Shown one piece after another: positions 17,085 to 26,280 of a stretch of DNA of 44,716 bases (position 1 is the first letter of the stretch; every line of letters begins with the position of its first letter). Origin of the DNA: Puniceicoccaceae bacterium (GTDB lineage: Bacteria; Verrucomicrobiota; Verrucomicrobiia; Opitutales; Coraliomargaritaceae). Where the stretch lies: the NCBI GenBank assembly GCA_007117865.1, contig SKFT01000064.1:1-44716 (forward strand), written 5' to 3'. The position numbers were made by a program, and so were the translations under genes. The notes under the pieces were generated by a model. That model did not search any database. It saw only the letters and a program-made list of their open reading frames with translations, and was not told the DNA's origin.

Positions 17085-17942
17085 TCAACCGCCGACGCTG
17101 GGCTCCCCCGACGGAATTGCCGGGTCGCCCCATTGCAATTTTTCGCGCACAATCTGGAAGGGAGAATAGTCTTTCTTTTGCAGCAGGTGCAGCTCTTTTC
17201 CGGCAATCGATAATGCCAACGGAAAGCCGTTTTCCATCTTTAATTGTTGGCGTCCGTCAATACTGATGGTTGGGACTTGCTGAGGATCGCGATTTTCAAC
17301 GGTGATACAGGCCTCGGCATCAAACACTACTGATCGGTTACCAAAGGTGTGTGGACATATCGGCGTCATAACAAACACGCGTGCGTCCGGTGCCACGATC
17401 GGTCCACCTGCAGAGAGGTTATAGGCGGTCGATCCAGTGGGAGTTGAAAAGATCAAACCATCACTGTGATATTCCGACACCCTTCGGCCATTAGCCTTTA
17501 CCTGCAAGCGTATCAAGCCGTATCCGCGGGCTTCTTTAATCACCACATCATTGAGCGCATACGCGAGCTCTCCACTGGCAGTTTTAACTTCAAATACGGC
17601 GCGTGGATGGAGCGTATAATCGCCAGCGAGGATTTCTCCGAAGCCAGCTTCAGCCTCCTTCCCGGAAAACGTTGCCAAAAAGCCAAGTTTGCCGACATTG
17701 ACGCCTAACAGCGCCGTATCGTGCTCAATGGCTTCGGCGGCGACACTTAACAGCGTGCCGTCACCACCTATCACACAACATAGGTCGAAATCCCGCAAAC
17801 TGCCCCTGGGTAGGGGATGATGCGTTCCCACAGCTGTCGTCACGCCTTGCTGGCCCGCTATGGCTTGGAGCTTGGCCGCAATTCCCGCAGATTCCGGTTT
17901 GGCTGCGTTGGGCACAAATAGTATCGAGCGTATTGGCTTCAT
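17085..17942 (-). CDS. nadK: NAD kinase
   Basis: Phosphorylates NAD+ to NADP+ with ATP; 285 aa, typical for bacterial NAD kinase. Motifs: CVIGGDGTLL near 57-66 (GGDGT, with the catalytic Asp), GVNVGKLGFLATF near 79-91, LNDVVIKEARGY near 130, and DGLIFSTPTGSTAYNLSAGGP near 161-181, the conserved second domain signature. Its start overlaps the stop of the upstream exported-protein gene by 4 bp, so the two are probably cotranslated. Confidence 0.95.
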   Translation of the reverse strand: MKPIRSILFVPNAAKPESAGIAAKLQAIAGQQGVTTAVGTHHPLPRGSLRDFDLCCVIGGDGTLLSVAAEAIEHDTALLGVNVGKLGFLATFSGKEAEAGFGEILAGDYTLHPRAVFEVKTASGELAYALNDVVIKEARGYGLIRLQVKANGRRVSEYHSDGLIFSTPTGSTAYNLSAGGPIVAPDARVFVMTPICPHTFGNRSVVFDAEACITVENRDPQQVPTISIDGRQQLKMENGFPLALSIAGKELHLLQKKDYSPFQIVREKLQWGDPAIPSGEPSVGG

Positions 17943-19189
17943 GGAGTGGATGGCAGCGCGAGCGTGCCTATCGTCACGGTCTGCTCGCTTGAGTGTGGAC
18001 GCGCCTGCACTTCAAGCGTGCCATCCGCTTGATGTTGCAAAATAAAAAACGCACTTTCCACATCTTCCCACTCCAAGCCGGCGGCATCGTCCAAATAATA
18101 GTTGCGCAGGAAAACACTTTCGCCAAAAATCAATGGAGTGCGGGCGCTCAGTATGGTTTGGAGTAGCCGCATTTTCATAAAATCTACGGCTTCATTTTCT
18201 CCTTCAAAATCACTAAGCACAGCAAATTTATAGGGTTCGCGCAAATGGATGAAACGACGAATAATTCCCTCTGCGTCAAACAACTCGGCACTCAAGTCAT
18301 CCGCTTCCAAACTGCGGGGACGGGATCCCAATTTAACCATTGTAGCGGCAACTTGACGCCATGTCGCCAAATCCAGCGTGCGGAAAGAAAGATAGGTAGC
18401 TCCGTCCGCCAGCCGAAAAACTTCCGTTGCAATCAAAGCCGAGCGAAGCGGGCTCTTGTTGTCAAAAACCAATTCCGGTCGCGCCCCCGCCGCGGCTTCT
18501 TCCTCTCGTTTTAGTACAGCATCGAATGCACGCCCCAGAATCAGACTGTCGCCATCGTCCTCCAGCAACCTTTCATACAAAGTGCGCCCTAACGCGTTAT
18601 CTGATGAAAACGCATCCCCTTCCCAGACAAAAACCGTGTCAAAAAAAATACGCTCAAATCCAGCTTCGCGCGTGCGCGCCATCACTGCAGAGATGGTCGC
18701 CGGAAGATTACGGTCCAATTGCACTAGAGGAATCGACAAGCGGTATGTCACAGCATCTGGCGAAACAAAGGTTCCTTCGTCAATTCGTTGCTGCAAGTCG
18801 CGTAAAATCCCTAGAATCCCCTGCTGGCCCTCGCGCACCATGGTCTGACCCTGATTGCGCATTTGCTCGCCCCTGCGCCTTTCTCCGGCAATGTCGCGGT
18901 TGGGATTCAGCGCCGAGGGTTGTGTTTGCATCAACACCTCCCCGCTGCGTATCATCCGCTGTCCCTCCTCAATCCGTGACTCAAATTGCGCCATTCGCGT
19001 GCGTTCAGCGCTGGACAGTTTTGGCAGTAACTCAGATCGACGCTCCAGCAGAGCGCGATCAGTGGCTTCCTGCCCCATATTATCGGTGCGCGCCGCCAGA
19101 GATCCCGGTAGCACTGACAGAAAAAACACTGCCAGCAGTAGCCAAAGCGAATGGTGTTCCTTGCGGTATGAGTTGGGGTACTGTTTCAT
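17939..19189 (-). CDS. Exported protein of unknown function with N-terminal coiled-coil region
   Basis: I do not recognise the family. The track starts at 19456, but that extension runs through the small PLDc_N-like gene in another frame. ATG 19189 gives 416 aa with a clear signal peptide (basic KEHH, then SLWLLLAVFFLSVLPGSLAAR). Residues about 35-145 are highly charged and rich in Glu, Arg and Gln (RRSELLPKLSSAERTRMAQF, RRGEQMRNQGQTMVREGQQG), likely helical or coiled coil. The rest is mixed alpha/beta with WEGDAF, FDTVFVW and ALIATEVFRLADGATYLSF, and no catalytic motif I can name. A periplasmic location is inferred. It overlaps nadK by 4 bp. Confidence 0.72.
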   Translation of the reverse strand: MKQYPNSYRKEHHSLWLLLAVFFLSVLPGSLAARTDNMGQEATDRALLERRSELLPKLSSAERTRMAQFESRIEEGQRMIRSGEVLMQTQPSALNPNRDIAGERRRGEQMRNQGQTMVREGQQGILGILRDLQQRIDEGTFVSPDAVTYRLSIPLVQLDRNLPATISAVMARTREAGFERIFFDTVFVWEGDAFSSDNALGRTLYERLLEDDGDSLILGRAFDAVLKREEEAAAGARPELVFDNKSPLRSALIATEVFRLADGATYLSFRTLDLATWRQVAATMVKLGSRPRSLEADDLSAELFDAEGIIRRFIHLREPYKFAVLSDFEGENEAVDFMKMRLLQTILSARTPLIFGESVFLRNYYLDDAAGLEWEDVESAFFILQHQADGTLEVQARPHSSEQTVTIGTLALPSTP

Positions 19190-19227
19190 AAGGTTTAATT
19201 TAACACGGGTAAAAAAGTAAGGTGCTC

Positions 19228-19413
19228 TTAACGCCGGGCGCGCGGCCCCAGCAACAGCCATAGAATCAGGCCAATGAACGGCAGTAACAGCAACAGCACA
19301 ATCCATAATACCTTGGCACCCGTTCCGGCACGACTTTGGATGGTTTGCACAATTGCCCAAACAACGAGAATGAGGAGAATAAGACCTAAAATGCCGCCGA
19401 TTTCGATACCCAT
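19228..19413 (-). CDS. Small membrane protein with PLDc_N-like domain
   Basis: A 61-aa protein made of two transmembrane segments: GGILGLILLILVVWAIVQTI (about 6-25) and VLWIVLLLLLPFIGLILWLL (about 36-55), ending in the basic GPRARR. The second segment with LPFIGLILWLLLGP matches the short phospholipase D N-terminal (PLDc_N) membrane motif, often found as a stand-alone small protein. Its stop lies 38 bp before the start of the exported-protein gene, so the two are probably one operon with nadK. The upstream region is full of hairpins. Function is unknown. Confidence 0.72.
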   Translation of the reverse strand: MGIEIGGILGLILLILVVWAIVQTIQSRAGTGAKVLWIVLLLLLPFIGLILWLLLGPRARR

Positions 19414-19440
19414 GGTGATAACTGATTGATGGTTGAATTG

Positions 19441-19508
19441 GGCTGTGCAGAGGCACAGCCTCGATTAGTTTTTATTGAATGTAAGCTAATCCCTTTTGGC
19501 AAGCCAAA
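19441..19508. repeat. Cluster of three perfect hairpins between divergent small genes
   Basis: Three inverted repeats in a row: GGCTGTGC/GCACAGCC with AGAG loop (19441-19460), GATTAG/CTAATC (about 19463-19491), and TTTGGC/GCCAAA with a 2-nt spacer (19495-19508). They lie between the starts of the PLDc_N-like gene (minus) and the Cys-rich microprotein (plus). They may be operators, a structured leader or a terminator remnant. Confidence 0.45.
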
Positions 19509-19555
19509 CTCATTCGCGTGCTTGCGCTATTCCATAAAATACCCATTTTAAGCAC

Positions 19556-19699
19556 ATGATTTGGTTTTTATCAATTATTTTGGTAGTAGCTGCTGTGGCG
19601 GCAATACTTTACTTTGGCCGCCATTGGATCTGCATCCGCCGCAAGGATTGCTGCGGTCGCGGTTGCGGTTGCTTGTTCCCGAAGAAAAATCCGGATTAG
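19556..19699 (+). CDS. 47-residue Cys-rich membrane microprotein
   Basis: Too short for the ORF track. ATG 19556 to TAG 19697-19699 encodes one transmembrane helix (IWFLSIILVVAAVAAILYF, 2-20) followed by a cytosol-facing-type basic segment with five cysteines (WICIRRKDCCGRGCGCLFPK, 24-43). The layout resembles FeoB-associated Cys-rich membrane proteins, but no feoAB is in the window. Cysteines in the pattern C-x6-CC-x3-C-x-C could bind metal. Support is the coherent helix-plus-Cys-tail design; there is no Shine-Dalgarno. It is divergent from the PLDc_N-like gene. The 19700-19798 stretch after it holds nothing recognisable. Confidence 0.62.
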   Translation: MIWFLSIILVVAAVAAILYFGRHWICIRRKDCCGRGCGCLFPKKNPD

Positions 19700-19798
19700 C
19701 AGATAGCGGAAAGAGTCCGTTACTCAATCAATCACCACCAGTTGAAATGAAATGGAAGTTAACTGCATTACAGGATTTTTTCATATTCACATACTATT

Positions 19799-22700
19799 TC
19801 AAAAACCTGGCAAAAATGGAGCGGTTTTGCTGGCCTTGCAGGTTCTGAGTCCACTGACGGGTCCTTGGTATAGGCAGCGGCCTCCGGCATCGCCGCCGCC
19901 GGGGCCAATCTCGACCACGTAGTCGGCGTCGGCGATACAGTCGGGATGATGCTCAATCACTACCACGGTGTGTCCCTGATCAACCAATCCGTGCAGCACC
20001 TGCAAGAGTCGTTCGCAGTCGCTAGTGTGCAGTCCAATTGTCGGCTCTTCCAATAAATACAAGTTGCCGTTACCATTATTTTCAGGGGATTGGTTGCGAT
20101 CTTCCCAACTAGGCAAGCCTTGCGCCAGTTCGCTAACCAAACGCAGGCGTTGGGCTTCTCCTCCGGACAGCGAGGGAGAGCTTTGACCAAGGCGTAGGTA
20201 ACCGAGGCCAGTTTCCACCATCAATTTCAATACCGCGTGCAATTGTGTGTGGAAGTCGAAAAAGTCCGCCGCCTCCTCAAAGGTCATTTCCAGAATATCA
20301 GCAATACTCTTGCCGCGCCATTGGATTTGTAGCAGCTCAGATGAAAATCGGCGGCTTCCGCAGTCTTCACACTCAACATAGCTGTTGGGCATAAATTCCA
20401 TTTCCAGCTTAATCCTGCCCGCGCCCTTGCAGGTCTCGCAGCGTCCACCTGCAGTATTGAAGGAAAATGATCCGGGACATAATCCGCGGGCCTGCGCGGC
20501 GGGCTGATTGGCAAATAATGTGCGGATGGTATCAAACACGCCTATGTAAGTAGCGGGTGTCGAGCGCGGGGTTTTGCCAATCGGTGATTGGTCGACCTCA
20601 ATGATTTTGCGCAAAGCATTGCCGTTGTAGAGGGCGTTGAAGGGTAGCCGCTGGCTTGCGGCTATGTCTTTGGAGTGCAGGATGCGCTGATTGTTATCTT
20701 TTGCCTGACGCACCAAAGGTAGCAGCAAATCACGCGTCAGCGTCGATTTCCCTGATCCTGATACGCCGCAAATGACTGATAGACGTCCTAGCGGGAGTTG
20801 CAGGTCAAAGCCTTTCAGATTTCGCAAGCCGGCTCCGCGCAACACCAGCCAGTCAGGAGTGGCTTTGCGCTGACGCAGATTCCATTTGCCGGGTAGGGTG
20901 CGATAGCTCCCGCGCAGAGGATGGGGCATCGGTGCCCGTAGGTAGCGCCCAGTCAGGGATTGCTTATTGCGAATTATTTGTTGATAACTTCCGCTGGCAA
21001 GCAGCTCACCGCCATGTACCCCGGCACCGGGCCCGAGGTCAAAAATGCAATCTGCATGACGCATTGTTGCTTCATCGTGTTCAACTACAATCAGTGTATT
21101 GCCGCGATCGCGCAATGCCTCCATGGATTGTAATAGCTTTTCATTATCACTGGCATGCAGGCCGATGGAAGGCTCATCGAGGATGTATAAAACGCCGGAA
21201 AGATTGGAACCGAGTTGGGCAGCAAGGCGAATGCGCTGGGCTTCGCCGCCGGATAGTGTGGCGGTGGCGCGGTTGAGTTCCAGGTAATCCAATCCAACCC
21301 GATCCATGAACTCCAGCCGCGCGCGAATCTCTGGTAGTAACTCGGCAAGGATGGTACCAGAGCGCTTGTCGGTGCGTACGCGTGCGAGGGTTTTGACCAG
21401 CGCGGAGGGTGTTAGTTGAAATAACTCTGGTAGTGAAATGGCGGCGGACTTGCCTCGCAGCGCTAGGCGCACGGCAGAGCTGATCGGGTTAAGCCGTCCG
21501 CCGTCGCAGCTTGGGCAAACCGCACCCTCGACCATGCCGTCCTCCCACCCGCTGACTTCGTCTTCTCCGTGCACACCTTCAAATAACTGACCATATCCAC
21601 GGCAGCTCGGGCACCAGCCTTTGACGGAATTCCACGAGAAATGCTTGGGGTCCAGCTCGGGATAAGCCTCCCCGGTCAGCGGATCGGTGCGCTGCGTTGA
21701 CAACCAGCCGACATGTTGACTGCGGGTATTGATCAAGTAGGCCGTGCCTTTGCCAAGTCGCAAAGCTTCGCGTAGCAACGTTCTCTGTTCGGCAGGTTTT
21801 AGCTTGTCATGTAGCTTGGCTACTATAACGCCGACATCGTGCTCGCGATAGCGGTCTAGTTTTTGAAAGTTCTCCACTGATACCCGCTTGCCATCGATGA
21901 ACAAATCTGAGTAGCCGTGCGCCCGCGCCCAGTCCGCTATCGGCTGATGGTGTCCCTTTCGTCCGCGCACTAGCTCGGCGCAAAGTGAGTAGGGGCTCCT
22001 TTGTGAAGCGCCTTGGAGCTTCTCCTGCAAATGCTTTAACAAGGCGTCTTCATCGCGGGCAATCACAGGTAGTCCGCTGGTGGGCGAGTGTTGTATTCCG
22101 ATTCGCGCATATAATAGACGCAGATACTGCGCTACTTCGGTAATGGTCGCTACCGTCGATTTACGAGTGCCGTGTGTCACGCGCTGTTCAATCGCAACTG
22201 TGGGAGCTACCCCGCGAACGGCATCGACGGCGGCTTTGGGGAGTTGTTCCACAAATTGACGCGCGTAGGCCGACATGGAATCCATGAAGCGTCGCTGACC
22301 TTCGGCAAAGATAATGTCAAAAGCCAGCGAACTCTTGCCGGAGCCGGAGACGCCAGTAATGACGTTGAGAGTGTTATAATGGATCTTTAACGACAGGTTT
22401 TTCAGGTTGTGCTCGCGGGCACCAATCACTTCGAGGCATTGTGGTCGTTTGCTGCGGGTATAGGTTGCGGAAGGCTCGGCTGTCTTTAACGACAACCGGC
22501 TCTCGCTTTTATCAAGTGCTCTGGCAAGGAAGGGCGCAGTTGCAGTTGTTCCCAGGGCTAGCATTTCGGGGGTGCCGCTGGCAACCAAGCGACCCCCTTC
22601 CTCGCCGGCTTCGGGGCCAAACTCCAACAGCCAGTCGGCACTCTTTAAAACGTCCAGATTGTGTTCCACTATCACCAGGCTATGACCCGCGTTGACCAGA

Positions 22701-25318
22701 TCGTGCAATACCACCAGCAGACGTGCAACGTCTGCGCGGTGCAGCCCTGTTGTCGGCTCATCAATAAGTAATAGCGCATGACCGCGACTGTCGGCCTTGG
22801 CGAGCTGCCCCATGTAACGAACCAGCTTCAAGCGTTGTGATTCGCCTCCGGACAGCGTGTTGAGTGGTTGCCCTAGTTTAAGATAACCCAGGCCTACATC
22901 AACCAAGGGCTGTAGGGCGCGGACAATGCGGGGTTCGTCGGCAAAAACCTTTAACGCTGTTTCCGTTTCCAGCTCCAGTACTTCCGCAATGCTCAGCCCC
23001 TGATTAGTAATGGCAAGGATTTCCGGTTTGAACCGCTTGCCGGAACAGGTGGGGCAGGGGACGAATACATCCGATAAAAATTGCATCTCAATGCGCTCAT
23101 AGCCTAATCCACCACAGCTTTCGCAGCGACCCTCCCCGCTGTTAAAGGAAAAATGACCGGGAGTTAGTCCAGCACTTTGCGCGGAATCGGTTGCGGCAAA
23201 GCGTTTGCGTATCGATTCCCACGCGCCGGTTAGCAAGGCGGCGTTCGAGCGCGGGGTTTTGGTAACAGGACTCTGGTCTACCCAGACAATTTCACTTAGC
23301 GGCAGCTCGTAATCCAGTGATGTTATTATCGCCGAATGTTCTGCGGGCTGACCTTTTTGCAGGCGCAGGTTTTGGTAGAGAACGTTGTTGAGAAAAGTTG
23401 TTTTACCGGAACCGGAAACGCCACTGATGCATACCAGTCGGCGGAGCGGAAAATCGACATTGAGCTGCCGGATGTTGTGTTGTTGCGCACCGCGAATGGA
23501 GCACCTTGGTGTTGCGTCCTTGCCCTGCTGCACCCACTGACGGCGTGCCGGCGTCGCAATTGCTTTGCGTCCACTCAGGTATAATGCGTTCTCTGTAGTT
23601 GCAGCCTCAATGCCAGCTAACGTTCCAGCGTAAATGAGCTGACCTCCCGCGACACCGGGACGTGGACCTATCTCGACCAGCCAGTCAGCTGCCCGCATGA
23701 CCGATTCATCGTGCTCGACAACGACCACCGTGTTGCCGCTGTCGGCAAGTTGACGCAATATACCAACCAGTGCCTCCAAATCGCGCGCGTGTAGCCCTAC
23801 GGATGGCTCGTCCAACACAAATAGCGTATCCACCAGCGAAGCGCCGAGACAAGTAGTAAGATTGACCCGCATCATTTCCCCGCCACTAAGTGTGCGCGAG
23901 GAACGGTCGAGCGAGAGGTAGCCAAGCCCAACCGCTACAAGATAAGAAAGTCGATTGAGTATGCCCAGGCGCAGGGTCGCGTTTTTTTCGTCTTTATCGG
24001 TGGCGCTTCGTATCAAAGTCAATAGCTCATTGACAGGCATTGCGTAAAGTGTCGGCAGGGTGTGCCCGCGCCAGCGCCAGTTGAGCGTTTCCGGCTGGAA
24101 GCGCGTACCCTTGCAATCAGGACAAGTGGTGTAACTGCGGAATTTGGATAAAAACACGCGCACGTGCATTTTATACGCTTTGCTCTCCAGCCAACGAAAA
24201 AAGCGATTTATACCATACCAGCCCGTCTCGGTGACCTCGTCATAATCGGGATCGCCCACCATCACGAATTCCCTCTCGTCGTCAGTTAGATCGCGCCAAG
24301 GGACGTTTATACGCAGGTTGTTCTTTTTTGCGGCCAGCTTCAAATCGCGCAGGCAATTGCTGTAAACGTCTCCGGTGAAGGGCTTAATCGCTCCTTGAGC
24401 AATGCTAAGGCTAGAATCCGGCAGCACGCGCTGAGGATCAATTTCAATGATGCGGCCAAATCCTCGACAACGCGGACAGGCACCCAGAGGGGAGTTGAAT
24501 GAAAATAGCGCTGGTGTGGCTGGACGGTAACTGCGCCCGTCGATAGGCGAGATCAGTCCTTCGCGAAAGCGCGTTTGCCTGCCACTTTCATCCACCAGCA
24601 GCAGACTACCCCGTCCGAGCCGGAAGGCATTTTCAGCGGCTTCGATAAAGCGACTGCGTGATGATGGCTGAACCGTTACACGATCCTGCATCACTGTTAG
24701 CTGTTCAAGGTCTACGGGTGGAGCTTTTAGATTGGCAATCCGCACAGATTTGCCATTGATCAAAACCCGCGTGTAACCTTGTGCGTCCAGCCCTTCTCTG
24801 ACGAGATCCCAGGTGTCTTCTCCGGTGGGCAGGCCAATATCAAAACACAGCAGCACGGTGCTGTTGCGGTGATTTGCCAGCACTTTCTTCCATACGGATT
24901 GCGGATGATCTGAGGTAAGTATCGTTCCATCGGCTGCAGCAGAATCGTGCAGTTGGGAATTATGAGAAAACCATACTTTAAAATAATCGCACAATTCAGT
25001 TAAGGTTCCGACCGTGGAGCGCGAGGTTTTGACGTTATTGTTTTGTTCGACGGCTATGGATGGGCGGATATTTTCCACCCGCTCGACCTTTGGACGATCC
25101 AACAAATCGAGGAATTGACGGGTGTAGGGACTGAATGTTTCCACATAGCGCCGCTGGCCTTCGGCGTGAAGGGTTTCAAACACCAGCGATGATTTTCCGG
25201 CACCACTCAATCCGGTAACAACCGTTAGCTGGCCAACAGGTATGCTCAGGTCAAACCCTTTGAGATTGTTCTGCTCCACGCGATAGAGCCGAATGGTGTC
25301 TGTTGCCTCTGTAGCCAT
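19799..25318 (-). CDS. uvrA: Tandem-duplicated UvrA (excinuclease ABC subunit A, four ATPase domains)
   Basis: UvrA finds bulky DNA lesions and loads UvrB in nucleotide excision repair. Normal UvrA is about 940 aa; this protein is about 1,839 aa (ATG 25318 preferred; the track adds 14 aa) and holds two full UvrA units joined near plus-strand 22440. Walker A motifs are GLSGAGKSS, GVSGSGKTT, GVSGSGKSS and GVSGSGKST. Signature motifs are LSGGEMMRV, LSGGESQRL, LSGGEAQRI and LSGGEAQRL. Walker B motifs are VLDEPSVGLH, LIDEPTTGLH, ILDEPSIGLH and LLEEPTIGLH. Zinc-module pairs are visible in both halves (CPRC/CPDC, CESC/CPTC, CPSC/CPSC, CETC/CEDC). The first signature (MM for AQ) and the fourth Walker B (E for D) deviate from consensus. 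Chlamydiae carry a comparable double UvrA. Confidence 0.95.
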   Translation of the reverse strand: MATEATDTIRLYRVEQNNLKGFDLSIPVGQLTVVTGLSGAGKSSLVFETLHAEGQRRYVETFSPYTRQFLDLLDRPKVERVENIRPSIAVEQNNNVKTSRSTVGTLTELCDYFKVWFSHNSQLHDSAAADGTILTSDHPQSVWKKVLANHRNSTVLLCFDIGLPTGEDTWDLVREGLDAQGYTRVLINGKSVRIANLKAPPVDLEQLTVMQDRVTVQPSSRSRFIEAAENAFRLGRGSLLLVDESGRQTRFREGLISPIDGRSYRPATPALFSFNSPLGACPRCRGFGRIIEIDPQRVLPDSSLSIAQGAIKPFTGDVYSNCLRDLKLAAKKNNLRINVPWRDLTDDEREFVMVGDPDYDEVTETGWYGINRFFRWLESKAYKMHVRVFLSKFRSYTTCPDCKGTRFQPETLNWRWRGHTLPTLYAMPVNELLTLIRSATDKDEKNATLRLGILNRLSYLVAVGLGYLSLDRSSRTLSGGEMMRVNLTTCLGASLVDTLFVLDEPSVGLHARDLEALVGILRQLADSGNTVVVVEHDESVMRAADWLVEIGPRPGVAGGQLIYAGTLAGIEAATTENALYLSGRKAIATPARRQWVQQGKDATPRCSIRGAQQHNIRQLNVDFPLRRLVCISGVSGSGKTTFLNNVLYQNLRLQKGQPAEHSAIITSLDYELPLSEIVWVDQSPVTKTPRSNAALLTGAWESIRKRFAATDSAQSAGLTPGHFSFNSGEGRCESCGGLGYERIEMQFLSDVFVPCPTCSGKRFKPEILAITNQGLSIAEVLELETETALKVFADEPRIVRALQPLVDVGLGYLKLGQPLNTLSGGESQRLKLVRYMGQLAKADSRGHALLLIDEPTTGLHRADVARLLVVLHDLVNAGHSLVIVEHNLDVLKSADWLLEFGPEAGEEGGRLVASGTPEMLALGTTATAPFLARALDKSESRLSLKTAEPSATYTRSKRPQCLEVIGAREHNLKNLSLKIHYNTLNVITGVSGSGKSSLAFDIIFAEGQRRFMDSMSAYARQFVEQLPKAAVDAVRGVAPTVAIEQRVTHGTRKSTVATITEVAQYLRLLYARIGIQHSPTSGLPVIARDEDALLKHLQEKLQGASQRSPYSLCAELVRGRKGHHQPIADWARAHGYSDLFIDGKRVSVENFQKLDRYREHDVGVIVAKLHDKLKPAEQRTLLREALRLGKGTAYLINTRSQHVGWLSTQRTDPLTGEAYPELDPKHFSWNSVKGWCPSCRGYGQLFEGVHGEDEVSGWEDGMVEGAVCPSCDGGRLNPISSAVRLALRGKSAAISLPELFQLTPSALVKTLARVRTDKRSGTILAELLPEIRARLEFMDRVGLDYLELNRATATLSGGEAQRIRLAAQLGSNLSGVLYILDEPSIGLHASDNEKLLQSMEALRDRGNTLIVVEHDEATMRHADCIFDLGPGAGVHGGELLASGSYQQIIRNKQSLTGRYLRAPMPHPLRGSYRTLPGKWNLRQRKATPDWLVLRGAGLRNLKGFDLQLPLGRLSVICGVSGSGKSTLTRDLLLPLVRQAKDNNQRILHSKDIAASQRLPFNALYNGNALRKIIEVDQSPIGKTPRSTPATYIGVFDTIRTLFANQPAAQARGLCPGSFSFNTAGGRCETCKGAGRIKLEMEFMPNSYVECEDCGSRRFSSELLQIQWRGKSIADILEMTFEEAADFFDFHTQLHAVLKLMVETGLGYLRLGQSSPSLSGGEAQRLRLVSELAQGLPSWEDRNQSPENNGNGNLYLLEEPTIGLHTSDCERLLQVLHGLVDQGHTVVVIEHHPDCIADADYVVEIGPGGGDAGGRCLYQGPVSGLRTCKASKTAPFLPGF

Positions 25319-25389
25319 CTTGAAAATACTTACCATCCTACGACCACACGATTGCGGCAAGTGGGATAAGCGGTTTTTGTCAATTTAGC

Positions 25390-26196
25390 TTAGCGGGGTG
25401 CCAAATCAAAAAACGCTTCTGCATTGGCGGTTGTTCGCGCCATTAAATCATCAGGCGAAATGCCCAGCGCCGCTGCTGCCACCTGGCCTATTAATGGAAT
25501 GTTGGCAGGTTCGTTGCGCTGTTTCCTTAGGGGCTCGGGACTTAAATAGGGGCAGTCGGTCTCCAGCATCAGTGGCTCCAGCCCTTGAGCAACCAACGCT
25601 TCAAGCACCGAATTCCCATTTTTGTAAGTTATAATGCCCGTGAAGGATGCACGGCCGCCGCGTTCATTGAGCAGACGCACCTGATTCGCCGTGCCAGTAA
25701 AGCAGTGAAAAACCACGCGTTGCCAATTAACCCCGGATGTATCAATCATGCGCACGCAGTCATCAAAACTGTCGCGACTATGCACGACGATCGGACAATC
25801 CAATTGGTAGGCAAATTCAAGTTGCTGAAAAAAAGCTTCCTCTTGGGCAAGAATATGGCGTCCGGCCAAGATGGGGTCTTTTGGCAGATGAAAATGATCC
25901 AGCCCGATTTCTCCCAAGGCTGCTGGAGGGCATTCCGGAGTGAAGAAACTAGGCAGTTGCGAAAGCGTCGTTGCCCAATCGGCATCAGGATCCACGTTGC
26001 AGGGATGCAGGCCCACCGTGTATTCAATATTCGGCTTCAGCATCGCCAGCTCGCGGTAATAAGTCCAGTCCTCGGCCGCTGTGCCAACTGTGATATAGCG
26101 ATTCACTCCGGCTGAGGACGCCCGGCTAAGGGTCGCTTCAAGTTCGTGGCGATCGCTGGCGCTTTTTAAATGACAATGTGTATCTATCCAAGGCAT
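25390..26196 (-). CDS. tatD: TatD-family metal-dependent hydrolase / DNase
   Basis: TIM-barrel amidohydrolase-like nuclease, 268 aa, with the metal ligands in place: DTHCHL (4-9), VGLHPCN near 61, the bridging Glu in LGEIGLDHFH near 95, HSRD near 139, FHCFTGT near 163, and ETDCPYLSPEP near 212. TatD proteins act as 3'-5' exonucleases on damaged DNA, and some are D-aminoacyl-tRNA deacylase-like; the precise substrate is not visible. It lies about 70 bp upstream of uvrA on the same strand, which fits a DNA-repair pair. Confidence 0.92.
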   Translation of the reverse strand: MPWIDTHCHLKSASDRHELEATLSRASSAGVNRYITVGTAAEDWTYYRELAMLKPNIEYTVGLHPCNVDPDADWATTLSQLPSFFTPECPPAALGEIGLDHFHLPKDPILAGRHILAQEEAFFQQLEFAYQLDCPIVVHSRDSFDDCVRMIDTSGVNWQRVVFHCFTGTANQVRLLNERGGRASFTGIITYKNGNSVLEALVAQGLEPLMLETDCPYLSPEPLRKQRNEPANIPLIGQVAAAALGISPDDLMARTTANAEAFFDLAPR

Positions 26197-26280
26197 GTTT
26201 CTATCGCTGCGGATATCTAAAAACTTTGCAAGCGCACTTTCTGTTGGGGAGCTTGATACTCCCTTGCAAAAACCATTCCC

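Noticed and set aside
16375-17169. 264-aa plus-strand ORF opposite cca and nadK
   Set aside because: Runs antisense across two well-recognised genes; shadow frame.
18427-19191. 254-aa plus-strand ORF opposite the exported-protein gene
   Set aside because: Composition rich in Pro, Arg and Cys without domain features; an antisense shadow of the minus-strand gene with its clear signal peptide.
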